Shown one piece after another: positions 4,821 through 8,991 of a stretch of 8,991 nt of DNA. Location of the stretch: positions 1 through 8,991 of the forward strand of contig JAEWGQ010000138.1 of NCBI GenBank assembly GCA_023388235.1, given 5' to 3'. The stretch comes from Actinomycetes bacterium (GTDB taxonomy: Bacteria > Actinomycetota > Actinomycetes > Actinomycetales > Cellulomonadaceae). The translations under genes and the position numbers were made by a program. The notes below the pieces were generated by a model. That model was not told where the DNA came from. It ran no database searches and was given only the letters and a program-made list of their open reading frames with translations. Position 1 is the stretch's first letter; every line of letters starts with the position of its first letter.

Positions 4821-5701
4821 CCGCCGCGCAGGCGCACCGCGGCCGGCTGGCGGCGGTGCTGGGCATCTCGCTGACCGTCATGGTGGCGGAGGTCGTCGGC
4901 GGGCTGGTGTCGGGGTCGTTCGCCCTGATCGCGGACGCCGGGCACATGCTCACCGACGCGGCGGGCGTGGCCCTGGCGCTGGTGGCGACGCAGCTCGCCC
5001 GCCGGCCCGCGACGTCCCGGCGGACGTTCGGCTGGCAGCGCGCGGAGATCCTGGCCGCGCTCGCGAACGGCCTGGTGCTCACGGTCGTGGCCGTGGGGGC
5101 GGTCGCCGGCGGCGTGCGGCGGATCGCCGCGCCCTCGGACGTCGAGGCCGGGCTCATGCTGGCGGTCGCGGTGGTGGGCCTCGTGGCGAACGCGGCCGGC
5201 CTCGCGCTGCTGCGCTCCGGGCAGCGGGAGTCGCTCAACGTGCGCGGGGCGTACCTGGAGGTGCTCGGGGACCTGCTGGGCTCGGTGGCGGTGATCGGGG
5301 CGGCCGTGGTGGTGCTGACCACGGGGTTCGCGGCGGCGGACGGCATCGCGTCCGTGCTGATCGGCGTGCTGGTCGCGCCGCGCGCGTGGTCGCTGCTGCG
5401 GGACGTCGGCGCCGTGCTGCTCGAGGCCACGCCGCCCGGCGTGGACCTGGACGACGTGCGCCGGCACATCTGCGGCGTGCCCGGGGTGCTCGGCGTGCAC
5501 GACCTGCACGCGTGGACCATCACCTCGGGCGTGCCCGTGCTGTCCGCGCACGTCGAGGTGCCGGCCGAGGTGCTCGCGCGCGGGGAGTCCGGCCGGGTGC
5601 TCGGCGACCTGCGCCGGTGCCTGTCCGGGCACTTCGACGTCGAGCACTGCACGTTCCAGCTCGAGCCGCCGGAGTCGCGCGAGGCCCGGACGCACGCGTG
5701 A
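4787..5701 (+). CDS. Cation diffusion facilitator (Zn2+/Co2+-type efflux transporter, CzcD-like)
   Basis: A 304-residue inner-membrane antiporter that exports divalent metal in exchange for protons. It starts with a His-rich cytosolic tip, MGHGHGHDHG. Predicted membrane spans lie at about 21-43, 46-70, 88-110, 120-143, 154-178 and 183-204, followed by a cytosolic ferredoxin-like domain (about 215-295) containing HDLHAW (238-243). TM2 has H53-x3-D57, the usual metal-site pair. The TM5 counterpart reads E158-x3-D162 (YLEVLGDLLGS), where many Zn-selective members have HxxxD. GGAGGG stands 6 nt before the ATG at 4787 (4775-4780), inside the repressor gene, so translation is probably coupled. Six spans with an internal His-rich tail and normal length make the family secure. 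Zn2+ is the likeliest substrate. Confidence 0.94.
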   Translation: MGHGHGHDHGVTAAQAHRGRLAAVLGISLTVMVAEVVGGLVSGSFALIADAGHMLTDAAGVALALVATQLARRPATSRRTFGWQRAEILAALANGLVLTVVAVGAVAGGVRRIAAPSDVEAGLMLAVAVVGLVANAAGLALLRSGQRESLNVRGAYLEVLGDLLGSVAVIGAAVVVLTTGFAAADGIASVLIGVLVAPRAWSLLRDVGAVLLEATPPGVDLDDVRRHICGVPGVLGVHDLHAWTITSGVPVLSAHVEVPAEVLARGESGRVLGDLRRCLSGHFDVEHCTFQLEPPESREARTHA

Positions 5702-5711
5702 CGGCGGTCGC

Positions 5712-5717
5712 TACGCT
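5712..5717 (+). promoter_or_regulatory. Probable -10 element of a leaderless promoter for the flavin-dependent oxidoreductase
   Basis: TACGCT is followed by 6 nt (GCCCGG) and ATG at 5724, with no Shine-Dalgarno. It lies in the 22-bp gap after the transporter stop and nearly duplicates the block before the DUF2087 gene. Read-through from the arsR-CDF operon may add to expression. Confidence 0.55.
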
Positions 5718-5723
5718 GCCCGG

Positions 5724-6653
5724 ATGACGACCGCCGACGCCGCCGAGCACCCGACCCGTCCGCGCCTGGGCGTCGTGATCCTGCCGCAGGAGCGGTGGCG
5801 GTCCGCCCGGCACACGTGGCGCCGCGCGGAGGAGTACGGCTTCGACCACGCCTGGACCTACGACCACCTCGCGTGGCGGTCGCTGGCGGACGAGCCGTGG
5901 TTCGCCACCGTGCCGCTGCTCGCCGCGGCGGCGGCCGTCACCGAGCGGATCCGGCTCGGCACCTGGGTCGCGTCCCCGAACTTCCGGCACCCGGTGCCGT
6001 TCGCCAAGGACGTGCTGGGCCTCGACGACGTCTCCGGCGGGCGGTTCGTCCTGGGCCTCGGCGCGGGCGGCGAGGGGTTCGACGCCGGCGTGCTGGGCCC
6101 CGCCCCGACGCGGGGGGAGCGGACGCGCCGGTTCGAGGAGTTCGTCGAGCTGCTCGACCGGCTGCTCACGCACCCGGAGACCGAGCACGAGGGCACGTTC
6201 TACGCCGCGCACGGCGCGCGGATGCACCCGGGGACGCTGGCCCGGCCGCGCACGCCCTTCGTGATCGCGGCGAACGGCCCGCGCACGATGGCGCTGGCCG
6301 CGCGGTTCGGGCAGGGCTGGGCCACCTACGGCCCGTCGTTCGCGCCGGGCGAGGTCGAGGGACCCGTGTCCGCCGCGCAGGAGGCCTGGTGGGCCGGGCT
6401 GGCGGAGATGGTCGGCCAGGTGCGCGAGGTCGCCGCCCGCCTGGCCCCCGGCGGCACCGTCCCGGACCTGTACCTGAGCCTCGACGGCGCGCCGGTGTAC
6501 TCGCTGTCCTCCGCCGCGACGCTGGTCGAGGGGGTGGAGCGGGCGGCCGGGCTCGGGTTCACGGACGTGGTGGTGCACTGGCCGCGCGCCTCGGGGATCT
6601 ACGCGGGGTCCGAGGACGTCCTGGTGGACGCGCTGGGTCGCCTGGGCCGCTGA
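5724..6653 (+). CDS. LLM-class (luciferase-like) flavin-dependent oxidoreductase
   Basis: A 309-residue single-domain TIM-barrel enzyme using reduced flavin (FMN or F420; the sequence does not settle which). Family landmarks appear in order: PRLGVVILPQERW (13-25), AEEYGFDHAWTYDHLAW (35-51), the strand RIRLGTWVASPNFRHP (75-90), then the hallmark LDDVSGGRFVLGLGAGG (100-116). Further on are ARPRTPFVIAANGPRTMALAARFGQGWAT (173-201) and a C-terminal VVVHWPR strand-helix. There is no signal peptide or membrane segment. Its length is normal for the class. The substrate cannot be inferred: neighbours are a metal exporter and galE, neither an obvious partner, and it has its own promoter. ATG 5724 is the only start consistent with the promoter hexamer and the family's N terminus. 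Confidence 0.92.
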   Translation: MTTADAAEHPTRPRLGVVILPQERWRSARHTWRRAEEYGFDHAWTYDHLAWRSLADEPWFATVPLLAAAAAVTERIRLGTWVASPNFRHPVPFAKDVLGLDDVSGGRFVLGLGAGGEGFDAGVLGPAPTRGERTRRFEEFVELLDRLLTHPETEHEGTFYAAHGARMHPGTLARPRTPFVIAANGPRTMALAARFGQGWATYGPSFAPGEVEGPVSAAQEAWWAGLAEMVGQVREVAARLAPGGTVPDLYLSLDGAPVYSLSSAATLVEGVERAAGLGFTDVVVHWPRASGIYAGSEDVLVDALGRLGR

Positions 6654-6655
6654 GC

Positions 6656-6684
6656 CCGGGCGGGTCCGGCGGGCCCGGAGCCGG
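6656..6684. terminator. GC-rich hairpins between convergent genes, possible bidirectional terminator
   Basis: The 42-bp gap between the oxidoreductase and galE stops can form CCGGGC/GCCCGG (6656-6661 with 6673-6678) or, alternatively, CCGGC/GCCGG (6666-6670 with 6680-6684). A 13-bp block, GGCGGGTCCGGCG, also occurs twice, at 6659-6671 and 6683-6695. There is no T tract. Position between convergent genes is the main support. Confidence 0.35.
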
Positions 6685-6695
6685 CGGGTCCGGCG

Positions 6696-7655
6696 TCAGC
6701 GCGCGCGGCGGGCCTGCCAGGCGCTCGTGACCATCTCGGTCAGGGTGTGCCGCATCGCCCAGTCGAGGTCGCGGGCGGCGGCCTCTCCGGACGCCACGAT
6801 CCGTGCCGGGTCCCCGGGCCGGCGCGGGGCGACCTCGGGCTCGAAGGCGATCCCGGTGCCCTCGGCCATCGCGGTCATGATCTCCCGCACGGAGACGCCG
6901 TCGCCCGAGCCCAGGTTGTACACCGGGTCCAGGGCGCGCCCCTCGGTGAGCGCGCGGGCGGCGGCGACGTGCGAGACCGCCAGGTCGGCGACGTGCACGT
7001 AGTCGCGCACGCAGGTGCCGTCCGGGGTGGCGTAGTCGTCGCCGTTGATGCGGGGGGTGCGCCCCTCCGCGAGGGCGTCGAGCACCAGCGGGAACAGGTT
7101 GTGCGGGCTGGTGTCGGCCAGCTCGGGCGTGCCGGAGCCGACGACGTTGAAGTACCGCAGCGAGGTGTGCGCGAGGTCGGTGGCGCGGGCCTGGTCGCGC
7201 AGCAGCCACTCGCCGATCAGCTTGGACTCCCCGTAGGGCGACTCCGGCGCCGTGGGGGTGTCCTCGGTGACCAGGTCGACGTCCGGCGTGCCGTAGACGG
7301 CGGCGCTGGACGAGAACACGATCCGGTGCACGTCGGCGGCGGCCATCGCCTCGAGCAGGTGCGCGGTGCCGGTGACGTTCTGCTCGTAGGTGTGCAGCGG
7401 CCGCTGCACCGAGACGCCCGCGTACTTGAAGCCGGCCAGGTGCACGACGCCGGTGACGCCGTGCTCGCGGAGCGCCGCCGTGACGCGCGGGGTGTCCAGG
7501 ACCGACCCCTCGACGAGCGGGACGTCGGCGGGGACGAACTCGCGGTGCCCGGACGACAGGTCGTCCAGCACGACGGTCGGGATGCCGACCTGCCCGAACG
7601 CCCGCACCACGTGCGAGCCGATGTACCCCGCGCCTCCGGTCACCATCCACGTCAT
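6696..7655 (-). CDS. galE: UDP-glucose 4-epimerase
   Basis: Interconverts UDP-glucose and UDP-galactose with bound NAD+, feeding the Leloir pathway and cell-surface glycan precursors. The protein has 319 residues, normal for bacterial GalE. The Rossmann signature TGGAGYIG is at 6-13, and VLDDLSSGHREFVP (29-42) binds the adenosine side. The active site shows SSSAAVYG (115-122) and Y141-G-E-S-K145, the SDR Tyr/Lys pair. Substrate-binding LRYFNVVGS (166-174), DYATPDGTCVRDYVHVADLA (207-226) and YNLGSGDGVSV (246-256) follow in the GalE order. The ATG at 7655 has no Shine-Dalgarno; TAGACT ends 7 nt upstream, suggesting a leaderless mRNA. The gene stands alone, convergent with the oxidoreductase and divergent from the prenyl synthase. 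Other SDR sugar epimerases are less likely given the match to GalE-specific segments. Confidence 0.95.
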   Translation of the reverse strand: MTWMVTGGAGYIGSHVVRAFGQVGIPTVVLDDLSSGHREFVPADVPLVEGSVLDTPRVTAALREHGVTGVVHLAGFKYAGVSVQRPLHTYEQNVTGTAHLLEAMAAADVHRIVFSSSAAVYGTPDVDLVTEDTPTAPESPYGESKLIGEWLLRDQARATDLAHTSLRYFNVVGSGTPELADTSPHNLFPLVLDALAEGRTPRINGDDYATPDGTCVRDYVHVADLAVSHVAAARALTEGRALDPVYNLGSGDGVSVREIMTAMAEGTGIAFEPEVAPRRPGDPARIVASGEAAARDLDWAMRHTLTEMVTSAWQARRAR

Positions 7656-7662
7656 GCCGCGC

Positions 7663-7668
7663 AGTCTA
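7663..7668 (-). promoter_or_regulatory. Probable -10 element of a leaderless promoter for galE
   Basis: On the minus strand TAGACT is followed by 7 nt (GCGCGGC) and ATG at 7655. There is no ribosome binding site between, and no clear -35. Spacing is the same as at the penicillin-binding protein gene. Confidence 0.5.
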
Positions 7669-7782
7669 CCGGGTGCATGGTGCTTTCTGCGCGGTTCCGG
7701 TGGTTCGTGTGCGATTCGCCCGACAGGCTCGTGCGGGGCGCCCCGATGCGGCAGAGTGCACGGCAGGGGCGGCACGCCGGGC

Positions 7783-7805
7783 GGTGGCGGCCTCCGGTCG
7801 CCACC
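7783..7805. repeat. Strong inverted repeat upstream of the prenyl synthase gene
   Basis: GGTGGCG (7783-7789) pairs with CGCCACC (7799-7805). Including one G-U and two C-G inner pairs, an RNA form would have a 10-bp stem with a UCC loop. It ends 4 bp before the larger palindrome at 7810-7833 and lies upstream of the probable transcription start, so it may be a second protein site. It could also stop transcription arriving from further left. I see no open reading frame it would belong to. Confidence 0.4.
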
Positions 7806-7809
7806 CCGG

Positions 7810-7833
7810 AGATGCTCAGTATGCTGAGCATCT
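7810..7833 (+). promoter_or_regulatory. Operator-like perfect palindrome over the prenyl synthase promoter
   Basis: AGATGCTCAG (7810-7819) and CTGAGCATCT (7824-7833) are exact reverse complements with a 4-nt centre TATG. A smaller palindrome, ATGCT-G-AGCAT (7821-7831), is nested in the right half. The hexamer TATGCT (7820-7825) at the centre is a fair -10 for transcription starting near 7832. A dimeric repressor (MarR- or TetR-like in symmetry) bound here would block the promoter. The dyad is much less GC-rich than its surroundings, which argues against chance. The ribosome binding site AGGGGAG follows at 7844-7850. Confidence 0.65.
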
Positions 7834-7855
7834 CGCTCGAGCCAGGGGAGATGGC

Positions 7856-8991
7856 GTGCGCAGGTCCCGCAGTACCGCAACCGCCGACCGCGGCGCGCGC
7901 ACCGGCACGCTCGCGCCCGCGCCGCGCCCGGCGGCCCTCGTCCCCGTGCCCACCGGCGCCGGGGCGCTCGCGGACCGCGTCGAGGACGGCCTCGCCGCCG
8001 TCCGGCTGCTGCTCGCCGAGGACGGGGCCGCCCGCCGCCGGCGCGCCCGGGACCTCGCCCCCGAGCACGCCGCGCTGTGGCGGGCGGTCGGCGGCCAGAT
8101 CGGCGGGCGCATGATGCGGCCCCGGCTCACCCTCGCCGCGTACCTGGGCCTGGGCGGCACCGACCCCGACGCCGTCGTGCCGGTCGCCGCCGCGCAGGAG
8201 ATGCTGCACACCGCGATGCTCGTCCACGACGACGTGCTCGACCACGACGACACCCGCCGCGGGCGCCCGAACGTCACCGGCACCGCCCGGCGCCGGCTCG
8301 CGGCCCGGGGGATCACCGGCCCCGCCGCGGAGGGGCCGGCGCTCGCGGCCGGCCTGCTCGGCGGCGACCTGGGGATCGCCGCGGCGTTCGACCTCGTCGC
8401 CTCCGCCCCCGTGCCGGCCGACGTGGCCCTGCGGGTCGTGCGCGCGCTCGCCCGGGCGGTCGACACCACCGTGGCCGGGGAGCTGCTCGACGTCACCGGG
8501 CACCTGCACGGGCCCACCGCCGTGGACGCGCTGCGGGTCGCGGAGCTCAAGACCGCGGTCTACTCGTGCTGCACGCCGCTGGCCGCCGGGGCCGTGCTCG
8601 CCGGGGCGGACGACGCCGTGCTCGGCGTGCTCGACCGGTTCGGCACCGCCTTCGGGGTCGCGTTCCAGCTGCTGGACGACGAGCTCGGCGTGTTCGGCGA
8701 CCCCGCCGTCACCGGCAAGTCCACGCTGTCCGACCTGCGCGAGGGCAAGCGGACCGAGCTGCTGCGGCTGGCGTACCTGCGGGCGGACGGCCCGCAGCGC
8801 GCGGTGCTGGACGCCGGCGTCGGCCGCCCGGACCTCACCGAGGACGGCGCCGCCGCGGTGCGGGCCGTGCTCACCGCGTCGGGGGCGCTCGCCGAGGCCC
8901 GGGAGGTCCGCGCCCACGCCGTGCGCACCGCCCGCGCGGCGGCCGACGGGCTGCCCGCACCGCTCGCCGGCTACCTCGCCGGCCTCGCCGC
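7856..8991 (+). CDS. Polyprenyl (geranylgeranyl-type) diphosphate synthase, partial at its 3' end
   Basis: A trans-isoprenyl diphosphate synthase that adds isopentenyl diphosphate to allylic diphosphates, supplying carotenoid, menaquinone or lipid-carrier pathways. 378 residues are visible before the right edge. After an unconserved Arg/Ala/Pro-rich N-terminal stretch of about 35 residues come GGRMMRPRL (83-91, usually GGKRLRP), the first aspartate-rich motif HDDVLDHDDTRRGRP (124-138; D125, D126, D129) and GGDLGIAAAF (169-178). These are followed by the ELKTAVYS helix (230-237; K232) and the second aspartate-rich region FQLLDDELGVFGDPAVTGKS (270-289). That region reads DDELG rather than DDxxD, as in many actinobacterial IdsA/CrtE-like enzymes. 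GTG 7856 is chosen because AGGGGAG lies 5 nt upstream and this frame opens right there. Chain length cannot be read from sequence alone. Whether it belongs to a carotenoid cluster depends on genes beyond the window. Confidence 0.92.
   Translation, partial: MRRSRSTATADRGARTGTLAPAPRPAALVPVPTGAGALADRVEDGLAAVRLLLAEDGAARRRRARDLAPEHAALWRAVGGQIGGRMMRPRLTLAAYLGLGGTDPDAVVPVAAAQEMLHTAMLVHDDVLDHDDTRRGRPNVTGTARRRLAARGITGPAAEGPALAAGLLGGDLGIAAAFDLVASAPVPADVALRVVRALARAVDTTVAGELLDVTGHLHGPTAVDALRVAELKTAVYSCCTPLAAGAVLAGADDAVLGVLDRFGTAFGVAFQLLDDELGVFGDPAVTGKSTLSDLREGKRTELLRLAYLRADGPQRAVLDAGVGRPDLTEDGAAAVRAVLTASGALAEAREVRAHAVRTARAAADGLPAPLAGYLAGLA

Noticed and set aside
4454..5695. A 413-codon minus-strand open frame opposite the arsR and CDF genes
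   Set aside because: Composition is repetitive Arg/His/Gln and it has no recognisable domain, whereas the plus-strand genes match known families end to end.
6659..6695. 13-bp direct repeat GGCGGGTCCGGCG as a mobile-element or regulatory repeat
   Set aside because: It lies between two convergent stop codons in extremely GC-rich DNA. Slippage or terminator structure explains it; no element boundary is visible.
6747..8114. A 455-codon plus-strand open frame opposite galE and running into the prenyl synthase region
   Set aside because: Low-complexity composition with no domain pattern. Over 6747-7655 it is antisense to galE, and from 7856 it is out of frame with the prenyl synthase.
7652..8917. 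A 421-codon minus-strand open frame opposite the prenyl synthase
   Set aside because: Arg/Gly/His-rich antisense shadow; the plus frame carries both aspartate-rich regions and a Shine-Dalgarno.

Overview
The window is a stretch of very GC-rich chromosome with a strong G/C preference at third codon positions. It has a Glu-Asp-Phe tRNA cluster without encoded CCA, a bifunctional penicillin-binding protein with a PASTA domain, and many genes whose start codon sits 6-8 nt after a -10-like hexamer. Together these point to a high-GC actinobacterium, most likely a member of Micrococcales such as Cellulomonas or a relative. That assignment is an inference from gene content and style. I see no insertion sequence, phage gene, CRISPR array or integrase; this looks like ordinary core chromosome.

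Layout. Positions 1-2320 (minus) hold most of a class A penicillin-binding protein that runs off the left edge inside its PASTA domain. A 143-bp divergent region separates it from a small DUF2087 gene (2464-2757, plus). Convergent with that gene is a lone STAS-domain anti-anti-sigma-type protein (2792-3130, minus), preceded by a 104-residue protein of unknown function (3204-3518, minus). Next is a minus-strand tRNA operon transcribed Glu, Asp, Phe (3961 down to 3665), with a good promoter at 4001-4029, a strong terminator hairpin at 3627-3658 and a second strong hairpin between Asp and Phe.

Divergent from the tRNAs is a Zincin-type metallopeptidase-like gene (4049-4402, plus). A locally AT-rich regulatory stretch follows, then a metal-efflux pair: an ArsR/SmtB-family repressor (4473-4820) overlapping by 34 bp a cation diffusion facilitator (4787-5701). 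The pair reads as a self-contained metal-homeostasis unit in which the repressor presumably senses the metal the transporter exports. A luciferase-like flavin-dependent oxidoreductase (5724-6653) follows with its own promoter and converges on a UDP-glucose 4-epimerase, galE (6696-7655, minus).

A 200-bp divergent region carries a strong hairpin and a perfect 10-bp-arm palindrome over a -10-like hexamer. It leads into a polyprenyl (geranylgeranyl-type) diphosphate synthase (7856 to the right edge, plus), which is cut off by the window.

The most interesting signals are regulatory rather than new genes: recurrent leaderless-type promoters (two nearly identical over 16 bp), the operator-like palindrome before the prenyl synthase, the structured spacer in the tRNA operon that repeats part of tRNA-Phe, and the DNA that encodes both the repressor tail and the transporter's His-rich head. 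I did not find convincing evidence of a wholly new multigene system.
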